DNA from: Platanthera guangdongensis
Taxonomy: Eukaryota; Streptophyta; Magnoliopsida; Asparagales; Orchidaceae
DNA: 64,000 bases
Direction: 5' to 3'
Assembly: GCA_039583875.1 (NCBI GenBank)
Contig: CM077166.1
Span: 92,970,094-93,034,093, forward strand
Part shown: in pieces, positions 44,631 to 57,265 of the stretch
Layout: every line of letters begins with the position of its first letter
Position numbering within the stretch: the first letter of the stretch is position 1
Notes under the pieces: generated by a model
Told to the model about the DNA's origin: nothing
What the model saw: only the letters and a program-made list of their open reading frames with translations
Databases searched by the model: none
Program-made: the position numbers and the translations under genes

Positions 44631-45340
44631 TGAACCAGTTCAAGAGGTGCAATGTCTGGAAACTGGTTCCCAGACCACAAGGACATAACATCATTCGAAC
44701 CAAGTGGATATATATGAACAAACTTGATGAAAATGGTGTTATAATCAATAACTAAGTCAAACTGGTTTCCAAGGGATACAGACAAGAAGAAGGTATTGAC
44801 TTTGATCAGACTTTTGCACCAGTGGCAAGATTAGAATCTATAAGACTGTTCTTTGCATAAGATGTACATAAATGATTCAAGATCTACCAAATGGATGTGA
44901 AGTAAGCCTATCTAAATGATGACTTAAAAGAAGAGGTCTATGTTGAGCAACCCTCAGGTTTTGTTAATCCTAACTCTCCTGATTTTGTATTTAAGCTTAG
45001 AAAAGCTATGTGTGGGTTGATGCAAGCCCCTAGAGCATGGTATGAAACCCTTTCTATCTTTCTCATTAAGAATAAATTCTTAAGGGGAAAGCTAGACAAG
45101 TTATTATTACTAAGGGAAGTCAAGGGTAAGTTCATCCTAGTCCAAATTTATATAGATGACATAATTTTTGGGTCTATTGTTGATGACCTCTGTAGAAAGT
45201 TTGGTAAACTTATGCAAGAGAAATTTGAGATTAGCATTATGGATGAACTGAAGTATTTCTTGGGCCTCTAAGTAAGACAGTCTGAGAATGGATTATCCAT
45301 ATCATAGTCTAAGTTCACCAAAGAGTTAATTAAAAGGTTT
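44631..45340 (+). pseudogene. S2 reverse transcriptase
   Basis: [78 protein letters not shown] and [13 protein letters not shown] precede the catalytic motif, which is YIDD (about 45155) rather than YVDD. FEISIMDELKYFLGL and VRQSENGLS follow. Stops occur near 44754, 44860, 44902, 45270 and 45306. It lacks function for that reason. Confidence 0.9.
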
Positions 45341-46090
45341 GGAATGGAGAGTGCCTCCACAATAAAAACTCCTATGGGGTCAAATGTATCATTGGACAAG
45401 TATGAGACTGGGAAACTTGTTGATGAAACCTTGTACAGAGGCATAATTAGCCCCCTCCTCTACCTTACCCCTACTAGGCCAGACATCATGTATGCTACAT
45501 GTGTTTGTGCTAGATACCAGGCTTTCCATAAAGTGTCTCATTATTCTGCAGCTAAAAGAATTTTGAGATATCTCAACGGAACGCATGATCTTGGTCTATG
45601 GTACCTTAGGATTGGTGATTTTGAACTAACTGGGTATTCAGATGCAGACTTTGCAGGCTGTAAAGAAGACATAAAAAACAGCACTTGATCCTGTCAATTT
45701 CTAGGAAGAAGGCTTGTATCTTGGAGCAGTAAGAAGCAAACAAGTGTTGCAATATCAACAACTGAATTAGAGTATATATTAGCTGGTAGTTGTGCTCAGC
45801 TATTATTGATCCAGCATCAGCTCCAGGACTACAACTTCAAGTTAATTAGAACTCCCATGTTTTGTGATTCTACTAATACAATCTCAATTGATAGGAATTT
45901 TATATCTCATAGCAGGACAAAGCACATAGAGATTAGATATCATTTTATTAGAGAGCATGTGCAATGTGAGTGCATCACCCTTGAGTTAGTCCCTATAGAC
46001 AAGCCGGTGGTCGATATCTTCACTAAACCACTAGATGAAGCCAAGTTCAACTCCTTCAAATTTGAATTGGGTATGATGAACTTTGTATAG
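45341..46090 (+). pseudogene. S2 RNase H
   Basis: [42 protein letters not shown] and [15 protein letters not shown], then, past one TGA (45687), [68 protein letters not shown] and VVDIFTKPLDEAKF, closing at 46090. It is the best preserved part of S2. A short sequence with gcgtcgagaacgctgag follows at 46172-46188, possibly the start of an internal array like those of S1 and S3. Confidence 0.9.
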
Positions 46091-46225
46091 CTTCAGTTGC
46101 ACTGCATGTATTTTAGTTGGATGTGGTATTTACTTATGCAGGAGAATTAAAGAATTATAGACCAAGTGTCCAGGCGTCGAGAACGCTGAGTCTAAGGGCT
46201 TGGGCGTTGAGTGTGTTAAGTCCAC

Positions 46226-46652
46226 ATGTAACACCTCCCCTATAATGATCGTATAATATGGGTTCGGCCGGTACCCCACAACTTAAGCATTATAAGATCA
46301 TATAAACTATCCAAACTCAAAACTCAGATTACAACAACTGAAACAAACAACTAAACAGGAAATTATCCACTAATCCAAAAGTATCAAAATGGACTTAAGG
46401 CCTTACACATCATAAGTCCAAAAATTGAATGACAACAATATCAATCATCAATGCACATAAGCAATCCTAGGCTACCTCGGCATGCAAGCCGGAAATATAG
46501 ATCATGGAGCAAAACATTCGAAAAGACATAATCTACTAAGCATAGAAGTCACTTCACAAGGCTTAGGACTTTTTGGTCGGGGAGCATACTCCCGCTTACG
46601 ATCCTTTCCCTGTAAAAAATGTTGCTAACATGGGTCAGCAAAGGCTGACCTC
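46226..46652 (+). repeat. LTR-like fragment starting TGTAACACC
   Basis: tgtaacacctcccc resembles the LTR start TGTAACACCC common in plant chromoviruses (Tekay/Del). About 427 bp survive before the A2 LTR interrupts it at 46653. No coding sequence. Confidence 0.45.
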
Positions 46653-48304
46653 TGATGCGCTCTCGGCAAGTATGCCGATTGCTGTCAAGTAATAAAAGTG
46701 AGGAGTTTAATCCCCGGATATCGATCTCTTGAGGAGTGCAAGTAGGGAGTGTGATTTTGCTATTGGAAAAGTGATTGCAAGTGTTAACATGGCAAAGGGG
46801 GTTTAGTTTTTGTTTCCTAAGCTTAATGCTAATAAAACTAATGCGGGTCGCCGTCACCGCGTCTCTTGGGTGGCTTACTATGGAGAGTAGTATGGACGAT
46901 GGACAAAACTGCAAGGGTCGCAATCACCTCATCGCAATGCACGCTCCTAGCAAGCGCTAGAACGGCTCGATCACAACAAGCACATGAAAAACTGAAGCTT
47001 AACAACACAAGCAATGATTAAGCCATAACATCATATCGACATACTGAAACCTTAAGCAAAACATTGTTCTCAAGCAACAATCTCACTATCACAAGTTCAG
47101 AATGAACTAACCACAAGAAAAGGTGGAGAAATACAACCGAGCACACAAAGGCTTTCCGAGATTCACGGTCGGATTCAAGGGATTTCAATCCTTATCCGAG
47201 CTCGGTCTTCGGATGTCGTCCGGGATCCAGAAGCGCTGTCATCTCCTCCCTATAACCCGTATTCTTCGTGTTTGATCACTGGGCTAGTTCTGACCGAAGA
47301 ACTCCGCAACTACAGCAACAATGAGCTCGGATGGTAGCTTGGAGGTCGGAGAAGATGAAGGTGGCCTGAGATGCAACTATTCAAGTTTTCTGAGGAGCAA
47401 TAGTGGCTGGATCAACTCTCCAAGGAGGAGAGAGAAAAGGGCGGCTGGAGGTGAGTTTTCTCGCTCGGAGGAGTGGAAATGGCGGGGGAAGCGGAGCTAG
47501 ATCCTTGGAAAGCGGAAATTTGCAACTTAAATAGAAAAGTCAGAAAAAATGGTCACGCACGGTTTAGCGCACGGCCGTGCACAAACTGTGCGATATTAAC
47601 TTTCAGAATATACCCGAGGAAGGAGATGCGTTGACCCGTGTGTTTTCCTTCATGCACGGGCAGTTCAGCCCGTGCGTGAAGGACATCACACGGGTAGCGA
47701 CAGAGAGTTTAAAAACAGGGACATACAGAAAAACAGTGCGTTTTATTCGCTCACGGGCGCTGCCGCTCGTGCGTGAACAAAGCGCACGATTAACCACATA
47801 AGGCAAAAATAAGAAAGCTACAAGAAAACCATGTGTTTCCTTCGTGCACGGTTTCGAAGAAAACGTGCATCAACCGTGCATGAGGATCATCGAACTCAGC
47901 TCGAAGAAATTTGTAGAGCTCGGCTCGACGTTCTTTCTGCTGACTAAAACACACGATCCAGCTCAAACCGTGCGTGAAATAAACGCACGACCGTGCATTT
48001 TCATTAAGATAGATTTCCTGCCATTGGGAAAAATGCACCACCTGCACAACAAAACCGAAACTGGAGCACAAGCTCCCAACAACAAATACTGCAAAGAAAA
48101 CACCAGGAAAGAGCCACGGGCAGCACCATGTGCATACCCCCAACAAGAAAATGTGCAATTGCACACCCTCGAGCAAAAACAGTGCACAAAATGGTCCATG
48201 ACCGAACGATGCAAATATAACCGATATCCGGTTGAAATGCAATGCACGAGTGAGAAAACTAGCCCAGATGACTATGAAAAACCCTATAAATATCGGACTC
48301 ATCA
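46653..48304 (-). repeat. 3' LTR of Athila-like element A2 (about 1.65 kb)
   Basis: The minus strand reads from TGATGAGTCCGATATT (48304) to GAGCGCATCA (46653), sharing TGATG/CATCA ends with A1 and A3. A purine tract flanks it on the right. U3 has an array of GCACGGCCGTGC-like motifs and pairs such as ACGGGCAGTTCAGCCCGT (47555-48185), upstream of a weak TATA-like TATTTAAG (about 47527-47534). The long opposite-strand frames at 47790-48335 lie wholly inside this LTR and are not genes. Confidence 0.75.
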
Positions 48305-48322
48305 CACCTCCAGACTTAAACA
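48305..48322 (-). other. Probable polypurine tract of A2
   Basis: The minus strand reads TGTTTAAGTCTGGAGGTG directly before the LTR TGATG, resembling the AAGTCTGG...G polypurine tracts of Athila elements. Confidence 0.65.
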
Positions 48323-48325
48323 TTT

Positions 48326-49527
48326 ATTCACCTAGAGCAAATCATCCCTCCGTGCACTAGAAAATAGCTAGCGGGAATAGAGATTTCAAAAATAAGGTAA
48401 AGTGAGAAATCAAATACTCCTGGGTACAGAAAATATAATAGATAAACTATTTAATTATACTACGACGTTTATAGATTTCGACGAGTGTAATTAAGTATTG
48501 TATCTACTCAAAAATAGAATTATGGAGAATCGTTCGGTCATGCGTAGGAAGAAATTAGGCAGGCCACTATGTCGAGCATTGCCAAAGACCGGGGCTCGGG
48601 ACCACCTCAAAAGAAATCCACCAATGTCGGGGACCATATGCTTTCCCGTTCGCACTCACTCCACAGCGCTAGTTTGACTCGAGCGTGAATCCACATGACT
48701 TTATGAAGATAATATGGTTTAGGCGTATACGTAGGTAAGGATGCAAAAGGTAAACAATGGCTACACACAATACAAATGAGCTCATACAAAAATTCCTCTC
48801 TCCAAGAAATACATACAGGTGCTCCACACAACCAGACTTGGACTTGACAAACGGGTGCTTGAACCGCCTACCAGCACAAAATCTCAAATGGAATTTTCAT
48901 TTAAACTTTTTCTTCTTTCATATCAAACTCTTTTTTTTCTCTTTTTCTTTTCTTTTTTCAAAATTTTTTATATCACATTCAGCCACATAATCATGAAATC
49001 TGCACCTCACAAACACAAAATAACACCTCAACAACATCACCAAATGCAAGAAGTGATATCTAATAGCTCGAGCTAGGGGCGTGCGACTGGGATAGGCTTT
49101 TAGGCTTTGGTGATCGCAGAGTGGGGCTGAATCAACAGGAGGGGTAGGCTCAAAATAGGCTAATGAGGATTACGTTAGGACTTGGTACAGGGCTCAACCG
49201 GGCCAAAATGATGGTCTACATAACACTCACGCTTGACTAACCATGCACCAAAGCTTCGAGAGTAGCTTGCGACAAGTTCTTAGCCACCGAGAAAGATAAT
49301 CCTTCCTCCCGACTCGAGCAATACGAGGCTAGTGGTGGATACACACATTCCTACACTACCATTCCGTTGCTCCAGATTCCATAGTTTTGAGTAGTACAAA
49401 CATTATTTACAAATGCAGAAAAGCATAAATCTACGAGCATAAAGAAAAATTAAATCTATACTATTTCTACAAATCATGAGTCCTCGATTAGGACCACTAC
49501 ACGAGTTTCATACTACCTATAAGTGAG
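48326..49527. other. A2 3' internal tail, no gene
   Basis: Non-coding sequence between the A2 3' LTR and the S3 LTR. It includes a T/C-rich stretch (48901-48970). No envelope-like or pol domain is readable in any frame. Confidence 0.5.
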
Positions 49528-51499
49528 TGTTAGATTAGAAATACTCTAGAGGGGGGGTGAATAGAGTATTCTTAAAAATTTCTTAACTACTATTACAGCT
49601 TTTGCTGTAAATCAAAAGTGCAGAAATTAATAACCTAGCAAACAATAAATCTAAATCACAAGCACATCAAGAACAAAAGAAAAGGAGACAACCAGACAAC
49701 ACAAGAATTTTATAGTGGTTCCCCAACCTGGGTACATCCACTCTTCTACCACCCTTGGTAGGAATCCACTCAGATTTTTGATCAGGTGCCTGACACCAAT
49801 GAGCTTTTTATCAGGTGCTCAAAAACCAACCCAAGTATTTTGATCAGGAGACTTGCAACCAAGGAATCACTTTTGAAGGGAGATGACAACCCTTTATAGA
49901 GGTGGGGGTGAGAGTGTGATGGAAGTCTTCTTTTCTCAATCACAATGAGAAGACTATGTGGATTCAATGATGTTGTCAAAACTCCCCCTGAGATGAAAAA
50001 GGGGTACAGGAGAACTGGAGCTTTGCACAGGGTGATAGACCTTCAATTGAGAGACTTGATCCATGAGCTTTAGACTGATAGTGCTTGAATGTCTTTAGCA
50101 AGGTCCTGGAGAAGAAGAACAGGAAGACTCTTGATTTTAAAAATGTGTTCTTCTTGCTTCTTCTTCAAATTACTATATGCTTCTAAGTCAGTAGTATTCT
50201 GTGTGAAGCTTTCTCTGTGTCTCTCTTGATTAATTCTGTGTATATCTGTGTATCTGTATCCGTTATTCTCTTCTTCTGTATCTTTCAAACATTTGAATTT
50301 CTCTACAATTAATACTGATCTCCTTGAGAATAACCGACATTGATTTATTTCCCCAACTATCCCGTGGAAAAACGGCAAGCAATAATTCTTGGAGAACACC
50401 ATAATTAATACTCCTTCTAACGGATACATTCAGAGAATGTTAGAGCATTAATTACCCAGGAATTATAGCATTAGAGTGGGGACAGAAGGACGGAAATAAC
50501 TAAGTCTGGAATCGTCGAGCAGATAGCAGAATTCGTCAAACTGAGTTCACAGTTCGTCGAGCTGAGACATTATATTCGTCGACCAGACATCGTCTGTTCA
50601 TCGAGCTGAGTTTCATGATCGTCGAGTTGAAAACTGAACTGCTGTCTCTTTTGATCTTTGCCTATTCGTCGAGCTGGTAAATATGTTCGCCGAATGGAGT
50701 TCAAAAATTATTCTGGAGTTGTCAAATATCCTGTATCGACACAATTTCTCCTATGTATTGACACAAATCTTCGGTGTTGTGTCAACATAGCCTTTCCACA
50801 ATGTCGACTGATGATCTTGGTGTCGACACAAGTTCTTCTAGTGTCGACATAAGTCTTCTAGTTCCAGAATTTGTCGAACAGAGAATAGGTTTCGTCGACC
50901 TGAGACTAGAGAACATAGTTTCGACAGAATGCTGTGATAGTCCAAAGATTCTTCGACCGAACAATGGTGTTCGTAGAGCTAAGTCTGGAGAACCTTGAAT
51001 TTGTCGGGCTGAGAATCATTCTGGACTTAGAAACTATTTGATGAACCTCTAGCAATAGAGTTGAAGTGGAGGTCTAGGAATCATCAAGCAAAAAATGAAG
51101 TTCGTCGACCTGAGAACTAGGTTCGTCAACATGAGTCTAGAGAACAGTCTGGACTTAGAATTCTGAAGATGGAATCCAAGGATCGTCGATCTGGACTGAA
51201 ATTCGTCGAGTTCAGCTCAGAGAATATTTCTCTAAGATCGTCGAGCTGAGAACGACTATCGTCGACCCGAGTTCGACGAACGTCGAACTCATTTTACTTA
51301 GTCTCTTGAGAAATCTCTGAATCTTGGGGAAAACTTTATGTCTTGAGTCTCTAGCAGTCTGATGTTGGCTTGTCCATATGATGTTTACTCTTAGGACTTA
51401 GCCTAGACCCTAGGATACAACTTTGATCCTGGCTATACATGTTGGGTCATATCATCCTAAGTTAGTGAATCTAGCCCAAATCAAACTAGGGATCCAACA
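49528..51499 (-). repeat. 3' LTR of Sirevirus S3 (about 1.97 kb)
   Basis: Minus-strand LTR from TGTTGGATCCC (51499) to the outer end at 49528. It has the family block CTAGAGGGGGGGTGAATAG (49545-49563) and the conserved block at 49703-49752. A TATA-like CTATAATT is at about 50462-50470. Upstream is a TTCGTCGA-type array (50510-51290). It inserted into the A2 tail. Confidence 0.88.
50510..51290. repeat. TCGTCGA/TCGACGA motif array in S3 U3
   Basis: Repeated segments ttcgtcgagctgag, cgtcgacctgag and gttcgacgaacgtcgaac occur about every 30-50 bp, with a few tgtcgacaca copies (50735-50855) like those of S1. A short piece of the same motif lies upstream of the S3 extra ORF. Confidence 0.85.
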
Positions 51500-51516
51500 A
51501 TCTCACCCTATTTGGG
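51500..51516 (-). other. Polypurine-tract position of S3
   Basis: The minus strand reads CAAATAGGGTGAGAT before the LTR TGTTGG, matching S1 (AAATAGGGGGAGAT) apart from a T inside the G run. Confidence 0.65.
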
Positions 51517-51684
51517 TGAGGTCACTAATAGACTCAAAATGAAAACATAAACTAAAGAAAGCAGGAAAAAGATATATCTGGCAGGGATAATTAACACATG
51601 CAGCAAATATATTTCCATAAAAGCTTTGTTCAGACAATAACAGATAGTTTAAGATAGAAAGATAGAAATAAAATAGTTCATATT

Positions 51685-54618
51685 TCACTTCTTTTGCTTT
51701 TTCTCCTGATGCTTTATGTCCTTGCCCTTGTCTCCTGGCTTGGTGAAGACTATTTCCCTGTTTGGATTTGAAGCTTGTGCCATAGTCATTGTCATGTCAG
51801 CAGCCCCTATAATCTTCAGAGATGTAGCTCTAGGGACCACTGCTTTAGGATGCAATTTCATATAATCATCAACATTAAAAATTTTGTTAGCCTTATCAAA
51901 CATTTTCAGTTCTTCTCTCCTGTACTTGGACATTGTAGTGTATTATGAAGTATCCTTTCCTTCAAACTTTGCCTTGTTGATCATAGAGAGGCCTACCAGT
52001 TCCTGGAACCTGGCCATTCTAGCTGTGTTGGTTGTTTCTGGATCTTCGTAAGGAACAGTAGGAGAGGGTGGCCTTTTAGGACTTTCAGCTTGTTGATGTT
52101 GTTGCCGTTGATGTTGTTTTCCTGAAGGTTGTTGCCTGTGCTGGCTGCTTTTATGATGAGATCTCCCTTGATGTCTTTGATATGTTTTCATAGGGGCAGA
52201 TCTTTGAGAACTAGAACTAGAAGCACCAGCTGCAGGAGGAGGAGGAGGTGGTGGATCTTTCCTATACCTTTGAACTGGTGGAGGAGAGTACCTTCTACTC
52301 TTCTTCCTTTCTTTCTACTGATTCTTAGATAGCCACATCCATGCTGTCATCCCTTTGTATGGAGTTATCTTTTGAAGAATATAGTAAGGGGTGTCATTAT
52401 TTCGATTGGGCTTGGGAGCTGGAGGAGGAGGAGCTTTTCTTTTCTTTAAAACTTGCTTCTTCTTCTTTGTATCCTCCTCATCTGAATTCTCATCCTCATC
52501 TTCATCATCATCATTGTCAGAACCCTGAGGGTTATCATATAGATCATCCAGAGCTTTCAAAGCATTACCAGAAATAGCAGGTTTTTCTGGAGCAGGAGCA
52601 GGAGTTGCAACAAGAACTGGAGTTTCAGTAGAAGTGGGAGGAGAAGCTACACAAAAATCAGAATTAACTTGGACAAAGCTTTCAGCTGCTGCCTTATTTT
52701 CATCTGCAAAATCAGTCAAGATCAATTCATCTAGATCTGGCATTGGAGAGTCATCCATTACAAAAGTTGGTGCTGAAGATATTATTGAGAAAGAGGGAAC
52801 AACTACTACTTCTGGAGGTGAAGTGATTGCTGACTGTGCAATAGCAAAACTATCCTTAATTTGCTTAACAACGTTTGAAGAGATGGGGGCAGTATATGGT
52901 ATAATAGCCAAGGATGGCTTAGTGATCTCAGCTGGAAGATAATGTATATGTACAGTATCAAAAATACTCAACAATTTTTCTAAATTAACTGTAGATTAAG
53001 AATGAAATCAACAATAGTATTATGTTCTTCAGAGTTTGATTCAAAATCCATATCAGTCTCAATAAAATCAATCAAATCTTTATCAGTCAAATTTGTATCT
53101 ATGTATTCTGTACATTCTGCTGTTGTGTTTAGCTGCTGCTGTTGCTGTAGCTGAAGCATCTGGTGCTGGAGTTGGAGCTGAAGCATTTGGAGCTGGAGCT
53201 GCTGCTTCATCATCAGGCATCTCCCCTGCATGGTTTCAGTAGGGCCTGAAGCTAGACCCTGACTGAGGAGGGGCAGCAATAAGAGCAGAGATTTTGTTAG
53301 AGAGAGAAGATATGGTGGTAGTAAGAGGTGTAAGGGCCTCTGCTATAAGGGACTTGAGGAGGGGAGTGAGTATGGAAATGATGGAAGAGATGGTGGAGGG
53401 GTCCAATGATGGAATGGTAGATTGTGTTACAGAAGGTGTAGAAGTGGGAACTATGGGAGGGATAGAGAGTGGAGCATCATGGATGTGAACATCTGGAGGG
53501 ATGGTGGATGTTGATGGGGATGGATGGGTGGCATCTTACATGATGGTGTCGGTGGGTAGATGGTAAGATGTTATGAAAGATAGATGTGGGGGAAGAGGAG
53601 ATTGTGGTGGTGTTGGAAGGTAAGTGGCATGGGGGGAATCAGGAGATGTTGGTTGTTGTTCTTGAAGAGGGGAAGATGGAAAGTTAGTGATGTCAAGTGG
53701 TGGAGATGGAGGTGGACTAGGAACATGAGGATGTTGTTGTTGTTCTGGTGTTGAAGAGATAATGGGAGAGGAATTAATTTGTGTTGCTGGAAGGGAAGCT
53801 GGAAGAGATGGTGGTGTGGGATGAAGCTCTTCAGCAGGTAGGGGAGTGGCTTTAACAGCCCTGGTTCCTTTAGAAGCTGGGGTGGAAGAGGTAGAAGCCT
53901 TAGTGGGCTTTGTGATTGTCCTCTCCCACCTGCCAAATAAGGCACTAGTGAGCCTTTTACTGGCATTGATGAATATGGTATCGGAGAACAGTGATTCAGC
54001 AGCCTTTTCCTTGAGGAAGATCCCTAGGATCCTTCCAAAACACACTTCTTTCTTGTTATTTTTCTTCTTTATCAGATCAAAGGGGATCTGAGCCCAGTTA
54101 ACTTGCTTCTTATTTATTACTGCACACATGACCAAGAACTGATGTGCTGTGATGTAGTCATGGGCAGTATGCTTGCCAAGCAAGACCTTCCCAATAATGT
54201 CTGCCAGGAACTTGTATGTTGCAGACAAATGCTTCTTCAATAATTTATTTGGGTTGTCACCACCATAATCCATCAGATTGAGCATCATATGAAACTCTTC
54301 AGAATCAATTTCTAAGTCCTCTTCGCCATTTGTCATACCAAATATTTCAGTTAAAACCGTGGGAGTTAAGGAGATAGTATTACCCACGATTGATCCTGTC
54401 ATGGTATTGTCTTTAGAAGTGGATGAAGTATAAACCAATTCCCTTATTTCTGTTCCTGCCAGCTTTATCCTTGTAGTCATCAGGTTCTTCAAATTCTGTT
54501 CTTCCAGAAGTTCCAGAATATACAGGAAGATTGGATCCGAGTGCTGGAACGATTCGAAGTCGACATCAAAGCCACTGTCATACTTCATAGCGGCTAGAGC
54601 TCCTGCTGGAATCGCCAT
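51685..54618 (-). pseudogene. Extra (env-position) ORF of S3, broken
   Basis: About 978 codons lie largely in one frame from the ATG at 54618. The N-terminal domain (residues about 1-240) has FESFQHSDPIFLYILELL, FLADIIGKVLLGK, VNWAQIPFDLIKKK and LTSALFGRWERTITK. Its order and spacing parallel the S1 ORF (FLSEIVGKVILSK, TDWSVVVFEKIKES, RIFSRWDRVLTK). A Pro/Ser/Thr-rich segment follows (53540-53900), a hydrophobic-heptad stretch near 53300-53400, an acidic run (EDEDENSDEED, about 52480) and a basic C-terminus (KGKDIKHQEKKQKK). Stops fall at 53536-53538, in the 52975-53230 interval, at 52312-52314 and at 51940-51942. No transmembrane helix is obvious. Function unknown. Confidence 0.72.
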
Positions 54619-54689
54619 AGAATCACCTACAAAAGAGAGAAATGGCGATCAAGTGCAAGAGAGCAAGCGCGGGACGGAGGTCGAAGAAA

Positions 54690-54995
54690 ACCTAGATATA
54701 AGGTTTTCAAGAATATGAATCGACAGACTCCGTTCCATGAAAATGCAATTAATTCTTTGAGCTGTAATCGACGAAATAAGTTTGCCTGAAATAATTCGTC
54801 GATCTTGTCCTGAAGAACTGAAAATAGTTCGTCGAACTCCGTTCGGCGAATATCTTCTGAAGCAAGTTCATCGAACTCCGTTCGATGAATATTGTTTCAC
54901 TCACAGAGAGTTCTTCGATCTCTGTTTAGCAAATCTCTCAAACTTTCCACGGTTCGTCGTACTCCGTTCGACGAACTCTGGAAAATTCGTCGATT
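54690..54995 (-). promoter_or_regulatory. Internal palindrome array and TATA-like box upstream of the S3 extra ORF
   Basis: GTTCGTCGAACTCCGTTCGA-type hairpins and variants (ttcatcgaactccgttcgat, ttcgtcgtactccgttcgac) repeat between the RNase H end and the extra ORF. They use the motif of the S3 LTR. A TATA-like TTATATCT (about 54693-54702, minus) lies roughly 75-85 nt before the ATG at 54618. The layout matches S1 4034-4490. Promoter function is inferred. Confidence 0.55.
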
Positions 54996-55628
54996 GCAGA
55001 CAGAAATAAAATAAAGTCTTCTCCATTGATCATTCCAAGTTGATTCACAAAGAACATATGATTTCTCTCATCCAGAGGTTTGGTGAATATATCAGCCCTG
55101 TGTAAATCTGTGTAGATATAGACAAGCTTGGTTTTATTTTTGTCTAAACTCCTTAATGAAATGATGTCTTTTATCAATATGTTTTGTCCTACTATGGTGA
55201 ACTGGATTCTGGGCTATAGCTATAGCACTTGTATTATCACAGAGTAGAGTTGAATTATTTAAGTTGAACCCATAATCTAGTAGCTTATTTTGTATTCAAA
55301 GCATCTGTGAACAACAGCTGCATATTGTAATATATTCTACTTCAGCAGTAGAGGTTGACACTGATGTTTTCTTTTTACAAAACCAAGATACTAATCTCAT
55401 ACCCAGGAACTGGCAAGTTCCTGAAGTACTTTTTCTATCTACCCTACATCCAGCAAAATCAGCATCAGAGTATCATGTTAACTCAAATTCTGATTCAGTA
55501 GGATACCATAGGCCTAGATTAGGACAACTCTTTATATATCTCAAAATCCTTTTTAGCAAAATTAGATGAGATTCTTTAGGGTTCACTTGGAACCTAGCCA
55601 AAGACATGTGACAAACATAATGTCTGCC
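54996..55628 (-). pseudogene. S3 RNase H, truncated by Athila A3
   Basis: The minus strand shows [81 protein letters not shown] and ADIFTKPLDE, ending near NQLGMING. Frameshifts and stops separate these segments (near 55560, 55470, 55150 and 55080). The coding sequence ends at 55628, where A3 is inserted; RT, integrase and gag of S3 should continue beyond A3, outside the window. Confidence 0.85.
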
Positions 55629-57240
55629 TGATGAGTACGATTATGATAGGATTTTTACTATCATAATTGTAATCATGTGTACTATTTCCTGCCCTTTTTG
55701 TGGTGATTTCACGATAATAGTAAAGAAATTGTCGTATCATAGATAGAAGAGCGCATTTAGAAGTCTTTGGCATTCCTTGTAATAAACTATTTACTGATTC
55801 TTTCATTTTTCTATTGCAGGTAATGCCAACCAATGGACCTAAAAGTCTTGGAGCAAATAGAGGAGTTCACGGAGTCCACATGGCTGATGACAGGACGAAA
55901 ATTTGGCGCACATGGCCTGATACACGGCCGTGTGCCTACCCGTGTACTATGCACCCTAGAGCTGGAGAAATTGGATGCAGGAGACAGAGACTCACACGGG
56001 TAGGACACATGCCAGTGTGCCTACTCGTGTCATATTTAAACACGGATGCCGACCAACCCATGTATGTAGAACATAGACCGACATACAGCCGTGTCCATAC
56101 CAGTGTCATCTGACACGACCCACTACCAGACACGCCTGCTCGTGTGGAAACCGCCTAGGAACCATCCACACGGCCTGACATACGGCCGTGTTGGAACCCG
56201 TGCCCGACTTGTTTGCAAAGGAACTATATATTTCCTGTAGAAAAATTTAGGAATAACTTTTGGATCATTCTGGGATTGGAGAACTACTGAAGCCCGAAGT
56301 GGAGCATCCAAGAGAAGGAGGATTGAAGGGTATTTGTTTATGTATTTTATTTATTCATTAATTCCTTTCAATCTCTCTTTTCTCTTGGTGATTCAAACTT
56401 CAATTATCTTTTATTTTGCATGAACTTATAGTTGAACATTCTAGTAATCATATATCGTTTTGTTAATGTTAAATTTGTGGTATTTTATTCGTGTTTAGGC
56501 TTGCAAACAAAGAGTTTAATCTTCATTATGAATTGCTCCTTTGCTTTACATAATTTGCAAATTGCTAGATTGAGAAATTGGTTCTTTGTAATGAAATTTG
56601 TATGTTCATATTGTGGTGTTAATTCTCTTTGTGAATCAAACTCTATGATCGAGAGATATGTTGTTTGGAAAATTAGAACACGAGTAAAAGGATTCATGGT
56701 AATTTAGAGATAAATTTCATGAATTTATGTAGTAATAAAGGTACTTTACTTATTGCGAACTTGGGTGTTGTAAATTGTTCCAGAGAAAATTTACTATCTT
56801 ATGTTTAGATTTGGAATTGCTCGAGAGAGAATTTGATGAACATTTAACCTTTACATTACAACGAATTTAATAGTCTTTTCATTTCATGATCACTTAGAAT
56901 TGAACTAATAAATGAGTTCGTTCATGTAATCGCTTAAAAGATTCATCCCTTTTATCATTTTTACTTCTCTAATGCTGATTTATCCAATAGTCATAGTTAG
57001 GTAAATTTAGGTTAGAAATCAATTTTACTTATAGGTACGATAATACAGTGAGGATGAGTAAGAATACTTGAAATGGCCCTGTGGAATACGATACGAGATG
57101 TAGATTTCTCCTGTACTATGATTGATAGGTGCACTTGCCAGAATGTTAATTCAATCTAGCTTATGCCCACCTACATAGTCATATTAAAATGTAGAATGAA
57201 ATCGCAATGAGTTAGTACTTGTTAGCAAAGCAAATCATCA
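55629..57240 (+). repeat. 5' LTR of A3
   Basis: 1612 bp, TGATGAGTACG to AAATCATCA. U3 has an array of CACACGGCCGTGT-like motifs with cccgtgt and acacggg partners (55905-56205), just before a TATA-like CTATATATT at 56224-56232. The frames in the LTR (55814-56113, 56432-56707) are not genes. Confidence 0.92.
55905..56205. repeat. CACGGCCGTG palindromic array in A3 U3
   Basis: Repeats of tacacggccgtgtgcctacc, cgtgtactatg and cacacggcctgacatacggcc. Similar motifs recur after integrase at 63925-64000. Confidence 0.8.
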
Positions 57241-57246
57241 AGTTTT

Positions 57247-57265
57247 TGGCGCCGTTTCCGGGGAA
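57247..57265 (+). other. Athila primer binding site of A3
   Basis: TGGCGCCGTTTCCGGGGAA, 6 nt after the LTR; one base off the common Athila sequence with GTTGCC. Confidence 0.95.

Noticed and set aside
47790..48335. 177- and 163-codon ORFs on opposite strands
   Set aside because: Both are within the A2 LTR, overlap each other and show no domain; opened by the motif array.
52129..52942. Plus-strand ORFs across the S3 extra ORF
   Set aside because: Antisense shadows of the Pro/Ser- and acid-rich minus-strand ORF.
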